In this document: piece by piece, positions 1-7,076 of the stretch | Layout of the letters: each line of letters begins with the position of its first letter | Numbering within the stretch: position 1 is the stretch's first letter | Source of the DNA: an uncultured Flavonifractor sp. | GTDB taxonomy: Bacteria; Bacillota; Clostridia; Oscillospirales; Oscillospiraceae | Length of the DNA: 48,152 nucleotides | Direction: 5' to 3' | Assembly: GCA_947346365.1 (NCBI GenBank) | Contig: CANAAV010000020.1 | Location: forward strand, 1-48,152 | Program-made: the position numbers and the translations under genes | Notes under the pieces: generated by a model | The model's database searches: none | Told to the model about the DNA's origin: nothing | The model's input: only the letters and a program-made list of their open reading frames with translations

Positions 1-447
1 TGGTGTGTCACGACTTCATTCTACCAGAGACTGCAAACCTTGTCCTTTTTATTTGCGCAACTTATTGTACCTTATCCCGAGTTCACCGAGCTTTCTGTCA
101 AAGAGCGGCAGGGAGACCCCATCGAACTGACCAAGTTGAAAGTTCGGGCTGACGAGATTGAAAAAGAAATCGCCACACTCATAGACAAAATCGTGTCTGC
201 GAGCGAAGCGACAATGGAGTATATCAACAAGCGGGTGGATGCGCTTGACGTGGAGAAAAAGGAGCTGCGGGAAAAGGTATCTCAGATGTCCGCTGAAATG
301 TATGGCAGGAAGAACATTGGAACAAGCAATGGGTACATGAACAACTGGGAGAGCATAGGCATGGATGATAAATTATCGGTCGCCGATGCGCTAATTGAAA
401 GTATTCATGTCGGACACGGCAAGGTGCAGATATCTTGGAAAATTTGA
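1..447 (+). CDS. C-terminal part of a large serine recombinase (partial at window edge)
   Basis: The reading frame is open from the first base of the window, so the true start lies upstream or is lost. About residues 35-95 form a charged heptad-like coiled coil (EIEKEIATLIDKI, then LDVEKKELREKV). The chain ends in a short beta-type tail, IHVGHGKVQISWKI. Large serine recombinases (TnpX/phage-integrase type) end in just such a coiled coil plus a final strand. No catalytic serine domain is in view, so it is unclear whether the gene is intact upstream or only a remnant of an excised element. The DNA after the stop is AT-rich and holds two hairpins, which fits the edge of a mobile element. A generic coiled-coil protein is the alternative. 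Confidence 0.6.
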   Translation, partial: WCVTTSFYQRLQTLSFLFAQLIVPYPEFTELSVKERQGDPIELTKLKVRADEIEKEIATLIDKIVSASEATMEYINKRVDALDVEKKELREKVSQMSAEMYGRKNIGTSNGYMNNWESIGMDDKLSVADALIESIHVGHGKVQISWKI

Positions 448-554
448 CGTGGTAGTCTGATTGTTTTGGTTTGTCATGTTATTCAAATAACAAAATGATT
501 TAAAACCACTCCCATTACATTGCCTGTTATTATATCTCAATCTGAATTTTTTAC

Positions 555-585
555 CAAGATGTTATGTGGGAAAAATAACATCTTG
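555..585. repeat. 11-bp inverted repeat (hairpin)
   Basis: CAAGATGTTAT (555-565) pairs perfectly with ATAACATCTTG (575-585) around a 9-nt loop. No run of T follows on either side, so a simple Rho-independent terminator is not clear. It lies between the recombinase end and rpsU, in an AT-rich stretch (448-644) with no gene that I can support. Confidence 0.6.
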
Positions 586-609
586 ACGGCGTCCGTATTT
601 TTTCAGTGC

Positions 610-643
610 TATGGGGACACTTTCACAGGAAAGTGTCCCCATA
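610..643. repeat. 34-bp near-perfect palindrome, REP-like
   Basis: TATGGGGACACTTTC (610-624) and its exact complement (629-643) are separated by ACAG, giving a 15-bp stem with a 4-nt loop. It could stop transcription from either side, although neither side has a T tract. Palindromes with a GGGGACA core are scattered in many genomes as REP-type elements mobilised by Y1 transposases; that link is inference here. Confidence 0.7.
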
Positions 644-734
644 ATTAACTAAATATCACTTTTTCGATGCTCTCAACGGTGGTTTTGTTGTTGTCCTTGT
701 GCGGGGTGACCCTTACGGCGCGGGGCTTGGGGTT

Positions 735-917
735 TTAATAGAACTTTTTCCGGTTCTTGCGGGCCGCCTCAGACTTCTTGCGGCGCTTGACGCTCGGACT
801 CTCGTAATGCTCACGCTTACGCACTTCCGCCAGAACGCCCGACTTCGCGCAACTGCGCTTGAAACGCTTCAGCGCGTTTTCCAAGGACTCGCCGTCCTTC
901 ACATGGACTTCCGACAT
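735..917 (-). CDS. rpsU: 30S ribosomal protein S21
   Basis: The 60-residue basic protein starts [20 protein letters not shown] and ends [13 protein letters not shown], the whole-length signature of bS21, a small-subunit protein that sits near the anti-Shine-Dalgarno end of 16S rRNA and helps initiation. The ATG at 917 is chosen over the longer open frame (to 968) because a GGAGGGAG ribosome site lies just upstream and the family starts at this methionine. The gene is alone: an intergenic stretch follows upstream, and the 34-bp palindrome lies downstream. Oddly, the same frame stays open for 29 codons after the TAA, to another TAA at 645-647; see findings. Confidence 0.97.
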   Translation of the reverse strand: MSEVHVKDGESLENALKRFKRSCAKSGVLAEVRKREHYESPSVKRRKKSEAARKNRKKFY

Positions 918-1007
918 TGACTTTCCCTCCCTCCGAAGCGGCGGATTACCACCGCCAAAGGGCCACAAAGTTATGGCTTTAACGTTTTTATTATAAGCGC
1001 TAGGGAC

Positions 1008-1703
1008 CTAATTGTCAAGAGGGCAATTTTCAGAACTTGTCCCCCGCTCCTGGAAAAACTCCACGTCCTCCCCCGCCGGTCCCCTGCAAAAGGCCACGCG
1101 CACCGGCCACACGCCGCCCAGATTCCTGTCCGACGGCTCCATAAACACCTCAAATCCCGCCCGGTGCACCCGCTGCGTTACGGCGTCCACGTCCTCCGCG
1201 GCAAAGGCGATATGTCCGAATACTCCCTTCTCCAGGCCGGGGGCGCCGCTGGCGGTAACCTCCAGCAGGGCGCCGCCCAAATCCAGCATGGCGCCGCTGA
1301 GCGTCCCCTCTCCCCAGGCGCGCACCAGCGGACAGCCCAGCACATCCCGGTAAAAAGCCAGCACCTGCCGGAACTGCTCCTCCCCGCAGGCCTTCAGGGA
1401 CACGTGGTGCAAACCCCGGCGCTTCGTTCCGGCAGCCGGGCTCTCACGCGAAAGCCTGCCTCCGGACAGCAGCGCCCCCAATCCTCCGGTCAGGGCGCAC
1501 ACCGCCCCGGCGATCTGAAACCCGAGCATATTTGAAAATTTCACCAAATATAGCTCCTCTGTCGGCATACCGCCCCTTCGGCGCAGCACGGCGGTTCCGA
1601 TTCCCTCTCCGATCGACGGGCCCAGAAAAATCAGCATCAAGCCCACCGCGAACAAAATCGCCCCCGCCAGCGCGGCATATTTCACACCATTCTGCTTCCC
1701 CAC
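1008..1703 (-). CDS. membrane-anchored VOC (glyoxalase/dioxygenase-fold) protein
   Basis: This 231-residue protein has two parts. Residues about 8-90 contain two hydrophobic segments (AALAGAILFAVGLMLIFLG and IAGAVCALTGGLGALLSG). Residues about 95-225 are a vicinal-oxygen-chelate domain: GLHHVSLKA opens the first beta-alpha-beta-beta-beta module, followed by FYRDVLGCPLVR, then GHIAFAAEDVDAVTQRVHRAGFEV and a final DVEFFQE. The conserved His and Glu positions fit VOC metal ligands (family knowledge). Substrate is unknown. The start is GTG at 1703 with a GGGTGAGG-like site upstream. It follows leuS by 51 nt on the same strand and is probably cotranscribed. VOC domains are usually soluble, so fusion to a two-helix membrane anchor is unusual. 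Confidence 0.75.
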   Translation of the reverse strand: MGKQNGVKYAALAGAILFAVGLMLIFLGPSIGEGIGTAVLRRRGGMPTEELYLVKFSNMLGFQIAGAVCALTGGLGALLSGGRLSRESPAAGTKRRGLHHVSLKACGEEQFRQVLAFYRDVLGCPLVRAWGEGTLSGAMLDLGGALLEVTASGAPGLEKGVFGHIAFAAEDVDAVTQRVHRAGFEVFMEPSDRNLGGVWPVRVAFCRGPAGEDVEFFQERGTSSENCPLDN

Positions 1704-1754
1704 AGCGCACCCTCACCCTAAGCCGCCGGCAGCATCCACTTTGCATCCGGATTC

Positions 1755-4190
1755 TTACTTTTTAGATCGGACGATCAAATTGACCAGCTTGTTTTTGACC
1801 AAAATGACCTTTACAGTCTCCATCCCCTCGGTAAACTTCCGCACTTTGGGGTCCTTCATGGCCTCGGCCACCACGGCGTCCTGCTCGCTGTCCAAGGGCA
1901 CAGTGATGGTCGCCCGCAGCTTACCACCCACCTGGACGGCCATGTTCACCTCAGCAGCCACGGTCTTGCTCGCATCATAGGCGGGCCAGGCCTGCTGGCA
2001 GGCCTGGCCGCCCCGCTGCGCGGCAAAGCCCAGGCTCTCCCACAGCTCTTCCGCCATGTGGGGGGCGAAGGGGGAGAGCATCAGCAGTACAGCCGCATAA
2101 TCCCCCCGGGAACATCCGTTTGCATAGAAGTCGTTGACCAGCGCCATCAAAGCGGCAATGGCGGTGTTGAACTTCATGGCCTCAATGTCGTCCGCCACCT
2201 TTTTGATAGTCTTGTGAATGGCGCTTTCATTTGCGGCGGAGTACGCCCCACTGTCTGCCAGCTGCTCCGAGAGATTCCACACCCGGTCCAGAAAGCGCTT
2301 GCAGCCCTTGACCGCCTTGGCCGACCAGGCGGCGGCCTTCTCAAAGTCGCCGATGAACATGATATACAGCCGCATGGTGTCCGCGCCAAACTCTGCTACC
2401 ACATCGTTGGGGTTGACCACGTTGCCCCGGCTCTTGCTCATCTTCTCGCCGCCCTCGCCCAGAATCATGCCGTGGCTGGTGCGCTTGTGATAGGGCTCCT
2501 TGGTGGGAACTACGCCGATATCATAGAGGAACTTGTGCCAGAAGCGGGAGTAGAGAAGGTGCAGGGTGGTGTGTTCCATACCGCCGTTGTACCAGTCCAC
2601 CGGGGACCAGTAATCCAATGCCTGTCGGGAGGCCAGGGCCTGTTTGTTGTGGGGGTCCATATACCGCAGGAAATACCAGCTGGAGCCCGCCCACTGGGGC
2701 ATGGTGTCCGTCTCCCGCCGGGCGGGGGCGCCGCAGTGGGGACAGGTGGTGTTCACCCAGTCCGCCATTTTGGACAAAGGACTCTCCCCTGTGTCGGTAG
2801 GCTCATAGGAATCCACCTCAGGCAGCAGCAGAGGCAGCTGCTCCTCCGGCAGGGGGACCCAGCCGCACTTGTCGCACCACACCATGGGGATGGGCTCTCC
2901 CCAGTACCGCTGGCGGGAGAACACCCAATCCCGCAGCTTATAGTTCACCTGCTCATGGCCGATGCCCTTTTCCTCCAGCCACTTTGTAATGGCAGGGATG
3001 GCCTGCTTAACCGTCAGGCCGTTGAGAAACTCCGAGTTAACCAAAACGCCGGTGTCGTCCTTGGCGGTAAAGGCCTGCTTCTGCACGTCCTCCCCGCCGG
3101 CAACCACTTCGATGATCTCACAGCCGAACTTTTTAGCAAAGGCCCAGTCGCGGGTATCGTGGGCGGGCACCGCCATGATGGCCCCCGTACCGTAGGAGGA
3201 GAGCACATAGTCCGAGATAAAAATGGGAATCTCCCGCCCGTTGACGGGGTTGACCGCCCGCACGCCCCGGAGCTCCACGCCGGTTTTCTCCTTGTCCGCG
3301 GCAAGCTCCGTGCGCTCAAAGTCGCTCTTCCGGGCGGCGGCGGCCACGTACTCCTCCACCGTGCTCAGGTTCTCCAGCTTGTCCGCCCACTGCTTCACAT
3401 AACGGTGCTCCGGCGAGATAACCATGTAGGTGGCGCCGAACAGGGTATCCGGCCGGGTGGTAAACACCACAATGTCGTCCCCGGTGGTGGCCTTAAAGGT
3501 GACCTCAGCGCCCGTGGAGCGTCCGATCCAGTTTTTTTGCTGGGTCTTGACCCGCTCGATGAAGTCCAGCTCGTCCAAATCGTCAATCAGCCGCTGGGCA
3601 TACTCGGTGATCTTCAGCATCCACTGACTCTTCTCCCTGCGGACCACAGGCGCGCCGCAGCGCTCGCACACGCCGTCCACTACCTCCTCGTTGGCCAGCA
3701 CGCACTTGCAGGAGGTGCACCAGTTCACAGGCATCGTGGTTTTATAGGCCAGGCCTTTCTTATACAGCTGGAGGAAGATCCACTGGGTCCATTTATAGTA
3801 TTCCGGATCGGTGGTGTTGACTACCCGGTCCCAGTCAAAGGAGTAACCCAGCATTTTCAGCTGCTTGGTAAAATTTTCAATATTATCGTGGGTGACCTTG
3901 GCGGGATGGATGTGGTTTTTAATGGCGTAGTTTTCCGTGGGCAGGCCGAACGCGTCGTATCCCATAGGGAAAAGGACATTATAGCCGTCCATGCGCTTTT
4001 TCCGCGCCACCACGTCCATAGCGGTGTAGGGACGGGCGTGCCCCACATGCAGGCCTTGTCCGGAAGGGTAAGGAAACTCTACCAGGCCGTAAAATTTTGG
4101 CTTGCCGCTCCCCGTCTCGGTGGCAAAGGTTTTTTCCTGCTGCCATTTCGCCTGCCACTTAGGCTCAATGGATGCAAAATCGTACTTCAT
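1755..4190 (-). CDS. leuS: leucine-tRNA ligase
   Basis: The 811-residue class I aminoacyl-tRNA synthetase charges tRNA-Leu with leucine. The HIGH-type ATP motif is HVGH at about residue 48 ([18 protein letters not shown]), a zinc-finger insert has paired CxxC (CTSCKC, CERCG), the CP1 editing domain contains [17 protein letters not shown], and the KMSKS loop is [15 protein letters not shown] near residue 580. Length is typical for bacterial LeuRS. The ATG at 4190 is chosen because AAGTGGGAG lies just upstream and [12 protein letters not shown] is the usual family start; the frame is open further upstream. A promoter is visible 40 nt upstream. I found no T-box leader (no GGTGG acceptor-type motif) in the short upstream region. 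Confidence 0.98.
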   Translation of the reverse strand: MKYDFASIEPKWQAKWQQEKTFATETGSGKPKFYGLVEFPYPSGQGLHVGHARPYTAMDVVARKKRMDGYNVLFPMGYDAFGLPTENYAIKNHIHPAKVTHDNIENFTKQLKMLGYSFDWDRVVNTTDPEYYKWTQWIFLQLYKKGLAYKTTMPVNWCTSCKCVLANEEVVDGVCERCGAPVVRREKSQWMLKITEYAQRLIDDLDELDFIERVKTQQKNWIGRSTGAEVTFKATTGDDIVVFTTRPDTLFGATYMVISPEHRYVKQWADKLENLSTVEEYVAAAARKSDFERTELAADKEKTGVELRGVRAVNPVNGREIPIFISDYVLSSYGTGAIMAVPAHDTRDWAFAKKFGCEIIEVVAGGEDVQKQAFTAKDDTGVLVNSEFLNGLTVKQAIPAITKWLEEKGIGHEQVNYKLRDWVFSRQRYWGEPIPMVWCDKCGWVPLPEEQLPLLLPEVDSYEPTDTGESPLSKMADWVNTTCPHCGAPARRETDTMPQWAGSSWYFLRYMDPHNKQALASRQALDYWSPVDWYNGGMEHTTLHLLYSRFWHKFLYDIGVVPTKEPYHKRTSHGMILGEGGEKMSKSRGNVVNPNDVVAEFGADTMRLYIMFIGDFEKAAAWSAKAVKGCKRFLDRVWNLSEQLADSGAYSAANESAIHKTIKKVADDIEAMKFNTAIAALMALVNDFYANGCSRGDYAAVLLMLSPFAPHMAEELWESLGFAAQRGGQACQQAWPAYDASKTVAAEVNMAVQVGGKLRATITVPLDSEQDAVVAEAMKDPKVRKFTEGMETVKVILVKNKLVNLIVRSKK

Positions 4191-4229
4191 CTCTCCCACT
4201 TCCTTGTGTTTTCTGGATAATCGAACACC

Positions 4230-4258
4230 ATTATAATAGAAGCGTCCCCAGATTGCAA
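4230..4258 (-). promoter_or_regulatory. sigma-A promoter of leuS
   Basis: On the minus strand TTGCAA (4253-4258), 17 nt, TATAAT (4230-4235). Transcription would start near 4223, giving a leader of only about 33 nt, too short for a T-box. Confidence 0.75.
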
Positions 4259-4345
4259 GTGAAACCGGGCTTTCCCACAAAATTGTATCGTCCAAAAATT
4301 CCCAGTTCTTTTCCATCCGGCAGGCGACTTTGCCCGCTCCGCAGC

Positions 4346-4374
4346 TTGACTGCGCACCGATTTCATTTTATAAT
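4346..4374 (+). promoter_or_regulatory. sigma-A promoter of the PepSY gene
   Basis: TTGACT (4346-4351), 17-nt spacer, TATAAT (4369-4374). It reads toward the PepSY gene at 4421, whose TGGAGG ribosome site is at about 4409-4414. It is back to back with the leuS promoter. Confidence 0.8.
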
Positions 4375-4420
4375 AAGAGCGCGATTTTTCCTATCACTTT
4401 TCAGTACTGGAGGCTGCTCT

Positions 4421-5176
4421 ATGAACAAACAATTCAAACACGGTTTCTTCGCTGGACTGGCTGCCGCCGGACTTGTCTTGTGCCTGGGCGTAACCGTTCT
4501 GGCGGCCGGACGCACCATCTCAGTGGACGATGGAATTCAGATCACCTTTAACGGCGCGGCGTTTACCCCCAAGGACGCTAACGGCACTCCGGTGGAGCTG
4601 TTTACTTATAACGGCACCACCTACGCCCCTCTGCGGGCGATCTGTGAAGCGGCGGGACTGAAGGTAAGCTATAACGCCGCCACCCGCACCGCCCAGGTTT
4701 CCGCCGCCTCTGCTCCTCCCACTGCGCAAACCTCCGGCAACCGCTACATTACTCCCGAGCGGGCCCAGGAGATTGCCCTGACCCATGCGGGGGTCACAGC
4801 CGCGGACGCGTCTTTTGTCCAGACCCGTCTGGACTACGAGCACGGGCAGGCAGAATACGAGGTGGAGTTCTACGTGGGAAACACCGAATATGACTACGAC
4901 ATCGATGCCCTGAGCGGAGAAATCCGCTCCTTTGACCATGACATAGAGGGCTACCAGCCCCCTGCGGCAGACGCTTCCGGTCAAATCACCCCCCAGCGGG
5001 CCCAGGAAATCGCCCTGGCACAGGCCCCCGCTGGAAGCTCGGTAATAAAATGCAAGCTGGACTACGACGGCGGGCGAGCCGTCTACGAGCTGGAGCTGCG
5101 CAGCGGTGCGGTGGAGTACGACTGTGAAATAGACGCGGCCACCGGGGCGGTTTTGTCCTGGGAGATAGACGACTAA
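4421..5176 (+). CDS. secreted protein with copper-amine-oxidase-like N-domain and two PepSY domains
   Basis: The 251-residue protein starts with a signal peptide (lysine at residue 3, hydrophobic stretch GLAAAGLVLCLGVTVLAAG). Residues about 30-95 resemble the copper-amine-oxidase N-terminal-like stalk domain common on clostridial exported proteins (VELFTYNGTTYAPLRAICEAAG). Two tandem PepSY domains follow at about 110-175 and 185-250; each opens with IT(P)xRAQEIAL and continues with the LDYxxGxAxYExE pattern. PepSY domains often inhibit proteases or act at the cell surface (family knowledge); the target here is unknown. The ATG at 4421 is preferred over the open frame upstream because of TGGAGG and the signal peptide. 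It is monocistronic, with its own promoter and a long hairpin after the stop. Confidence 0.85.
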   Translation: MNKQFKHGFFAGLAAAGLVLCLGVTVLAAGRTISVDDGIQITFNGAAFTPKDANGTPVELFTYNGTTYAPLRAICEAAGLKVSYNAATRTAQVSAASAPPTAQTSGNRYITPERAQEIALTHAGVTAADASFVQTRLDYEHGQAEYEVEFYVGNTEYDYDIDALSGEIRSFDHDIEGYQPPAADASGQITPQRAQEIALAQAPAGSSVIKCKLDYDGGRAVYELELRSGAVEYDCEIDAATGAVLSWEIDD

Positions 5177-5189
5177 CCTGTATCAGATC

Positions 5190-5229
5190 AGCAGAGGAGG
5201 GCGGATGCGTGCATCCGCCCTCCTCTGCT
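5190..5229 (+). terminator. 19-bp perfect hairpin after the PepSY gene
   Basis: AGCAGAGGAGGGCGGATGC (5190-5208) pairs perfectly with 5211-5229 around a 2-base GT. It sits 13 nt after the stop. There is no T tract, so it is a terminator by position and stability, possibly acting only as a 3' stabiliser. Confidence 0.7.
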
Positions 5230-5238
5230 GTGTGCTGC

Positions 5239-5373
5239 TAGACCTTGCTTGAAAAAGGGGAATATACCCAAGGGGCTTTAACGCGGGAAGCCTGGCGGAC
5301 TTCAAGGAGAAGCCCCGCCGTCCAGGTGGAAAAACGTCAGTTGGGTGTGTTAACAAGTTTCAAACAAGGCCTA
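5239..5373. repeat. dispersed repeat copy R1 (MITE-like, inverted ends)
   Basis: The element runs from TAGACCTTGCTTGAAA (5239) to TTTCAAACAAGGCCTA (ends 5373), near-perfect terminal inverted repeats of about 16 bp with TA at both outer ends. Its inner part (AAGGGGCTTTAACGCGGG) resembles the other copies. The right end overlaps the galU stop codon: the TAG of galU is the first triplet of the repeat. Confidence 0.7.
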
Positions 5374-6240
5374 TAGCTCTTTCGCTTTTTGCTGAATGAA
5401 TTTCCTCAGCCAGGGTCCGCTGGCCGGGTGATCTAGGGCAAAGTCAATGGTAGCCTCTAAAAATCCGTTCAGATTTCCCGTGTCATACCGGCGGCCCTCA
5501 AAGTCCACCGCTACCATCCGGCTGTGCTGGCTCAGCTCCCGCAGGCCGTCCGTCAGCTGAATCTCTCCGCCGTAACCGGGGCGCATATGCTCCAGTATCT
5601 CAAAAATGCCCGGGGTAAGCACATAGCGGCCCAAAATGGCGTAATTGGAAAAAATCTGCTCTGGACTGGGCTTTTCATTCATATCGGACACGGAAAAAAT
5701 CCGCTCCTCCAGCGGGCTCACCTTCACGGAGGAATAGCGGGAAATCGCCTCGGTAGAAACCTTCTGCACCCCCACTGCCGAGGCGCCGTATTTTTCAGCC
5801 GCCTCCACTAGCTGCAACGTCACCGGCTTTTCCGCCCGCATAATGTCGTCCCCCAGCAGCACCGCAAAGGGCTCGTCCCCTACAAAGCGGCGGGCCCGGG
5901 AAATGGCATGGCCCAGCCCTCGGGTCTCCTTCTGGCGGACATAAAAAATATTCGCCAAGTCCGCCGCCCGGCGGACCTCAAACAGCTCCTTGTCCTTTCC
6001 CGCCTGGTTCAGCCGGGTCTCCAGCTCCGGATAATAGTCGAAATAATCGTCCATCGCCGACTTGGCCCGGTTGGTGACAATGAGAATATCCTCAATGCCG
6101 GAGGCCACCGCCTCCTCAATGATGTACTGAATCACCGGTTTGTCCACCATCGGCAGCATCTCTTTGGGGACCGTCTTGGTGGCGGGGAGCATCCGGGTAC
6201 CCAGCCCGGCGGCGGGGATGACAGCTTTGCGGACCTTCAT
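5371..6240 (-). CDS. galU: UTP-glucose-1-phosphate uridylyltransferase
   Basis: The 289-residue enzyme makes UDP-glucose from UTP and glucose-1-phosphate, for cell-envelope and exopolysaccharide sugars. The N-terminal nucleotide-binding motif is AVIPAAGLGTRMLPATK (residues about 6-22), followed by KEMLPMVDKPVIQYIIEEA; VLLGDDI lies near residue 130 and GGEIQLTDGL near residue 225, all GalU hallmarks. The ATG at 6240 has an AGAAGG-type site. It is 19 nt downstream of the QueT-family gene on the same strand, so the two are probably one transcript. The stop codon coincides with the end of repeat R1. Confidence 0.96.
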   Translation of the reverse strand: MKVRKAVIPAAGLGTRMLPATKTVPKEMLPMVDKPVIQYIIEEAVASGIEDILIVTNRAKSAMDDYFDYYPELETRLNQAGKDKELFEVRRAADLANIFYVRQKETRGLGHAISRARRFVGDEPFAVLLGDDIMRAEKPVTLQLVEAAEKYGASAVGVQKVSTEAISRYSSVKVSPLEERIFSVSDMNEKPSPEQIFSNYAILGRYVLTPGIFEILEHMRPGYGGEIQLTDGLRELSQHSRMVAVDFEGRRYDTGNLNGFLEATIDFALDHPASGPWLRKFIQQKAKEL

Positions 6241-6259
6241 GGTAAGGACCTTCTTTCTC

Positions 6260-6793
6260 TTATATGGTTTCCCTGTGTCTCCGCGCCAATCTCTCCGGCG
6301 GAATCAGTCTTTTAAAATAAGCCACTCTGGGCAATACGGACAGCAGCACGCCTCCCAGCACATAGCACGCGCACACCTCGCCCAGGGCCACGCCGGGGCC
6401 CGCAATGGCAAACATGGGCCAAAACCCCGGACCAAGCCCCGCCTCGTACCAGGCCAGCATTCCCCCCACAATCACCCCGTTGCACAGCACCGGCGGCAGA
6501 GGGGCCAGCCATTTATATCTGCACTTCATCGTCAGCACGGCAGCCAGCCCCGTGGCGGCAGTGCCGCACACAATGTCCACCAGCCCATAGGGGGAAAGCA
6601 GGTTTGCCGCCAGGCATCCCACCAGCAGTCCGGGGGCGGCGGCAGGAAACAGGAAGGGCAGCACAGTCAACGCCTCGGCAATCCGCAGCTGGGCATAGCC
6701 ATAGGAAGGGCCGGGAAACAGCAGGGTCAGAGCTGCATAGGCCGCCGCCGTCAAGGCGGCAAGCGTCAGCTCGCGGGTGGTCCATTTGTGCAT
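6260..6793 (-). CDS. QueT-family (queuosine precursor) transporter
   Basis: The 177-residue integral membrane protein matches the QueT/DUF988 pattern: TRELTLAALTAAAYAALTLL, then SYGYAQLRIAEALTVLPF, then GLLVGCLAANLLSPYGLVD and a C-terminal helix pair. Five to six membrane segments are visible. Family members are thought to import preQ1/queuine-type precursors with an ECF module; no ECF ATPase genes are nearby, so it would share a central module (inference). The ATG at 6793 is chosen because GGAGG lies about 10 nt upstream; the frame is open further upstream into a structured leader. It is followed closely by galU, with no obvious functional link. Confidence 0.85.
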   Translation of the reverse strand: MHKWTTRELTLAALTAAAYAALTLLFPGPSYGYAQLRIAEALTVLPFLFPAAAPGLLVGCLAANLLSPYGLVDIVCGTAATGLAAVLTMKCRYKWLAPLPPVLCNGVIVGGMLAWYEAGLGPGFWPMFAIAGPGVALGEVCACYVLGGVLLSVLPRVAYFKRLIPPERLARRHRETI

Positions 6794-6826
6794 CGTCAGA
6801 ATACCTCCATTTTCGTATTTAGAGAA

Positions 6827-6908
6827 CGGCGGAGCCCGCCCCGCCGAACGAACGCGGCCGGACAGGCCGCGCTTGGACCGGGTGTGGAAACCGGTCAAAA
6901 ATATTCTA
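6827..6908 (-). promoter_or_regulatory. structured leader and -10 box of the queT-like gene
   Basis: On the minus strand a TAGAAT -10 box (6903-6908) is followed by three stem-loops: GACCGG/CCGGTC (6891-6896 with 6876-6881), CGCGGCC/GGCCGCG (6865-6871 with 6853-6859) and CGGCGG/CCGCCG (6841-6846 with 6827-6832). The GGAGG ribosome site comes next. A leader of about 100 nt with serial hairpins suggests regulation, but the class-I preQ1 riboswitch core was not found. Confidence 0.5.
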
Positions 6909-6985
6909 CCATGATTTTCTTTAAAAATCCAGAGCCACCGGGTGAGAAATTTTTCACTTCTGTCCCTCCGCCGGTATATCTTCTC

Positions 6986-7014
6986 TTGCCTTTTCCAAGG
7001 TTATCTCTTATAAT
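6986..7014 (+). promoter_or_regulatory. sigma-A promoter of the phosphorelay operon
   Basis: TTGCCT (6986-6991), 17 nt, TATAAT (7009-7014), about 60 nt upstream of the ATG at 7077 and reading toward the three overlapping signalling genes. Confidence 0.75.
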
Positions 7015-7076
7015 ATCCAATGAGATGTCGTCAACCATTTTCCCCATCTTCATTTTTACATAAAGAAGGAGACTCT

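Noticed and set aside
2058-4220. 720-codon open frame antisense to leuS
   Set aside because: It mirrors the codon bias of leuS, has no ribosome site or known domain, and leuS is unambiguous.
4191-4230. T-box leader before leuS
   Set aside because: The promoter lies only 40 nt upstream of the ATG, so there is no room, and no T-box core motif is present.
6794-6900. Class-I preQ1 riboswitch before the queT-like gene
   Set aside because: The conserved core and the A-rich tail with AAAAAACTA were not found.
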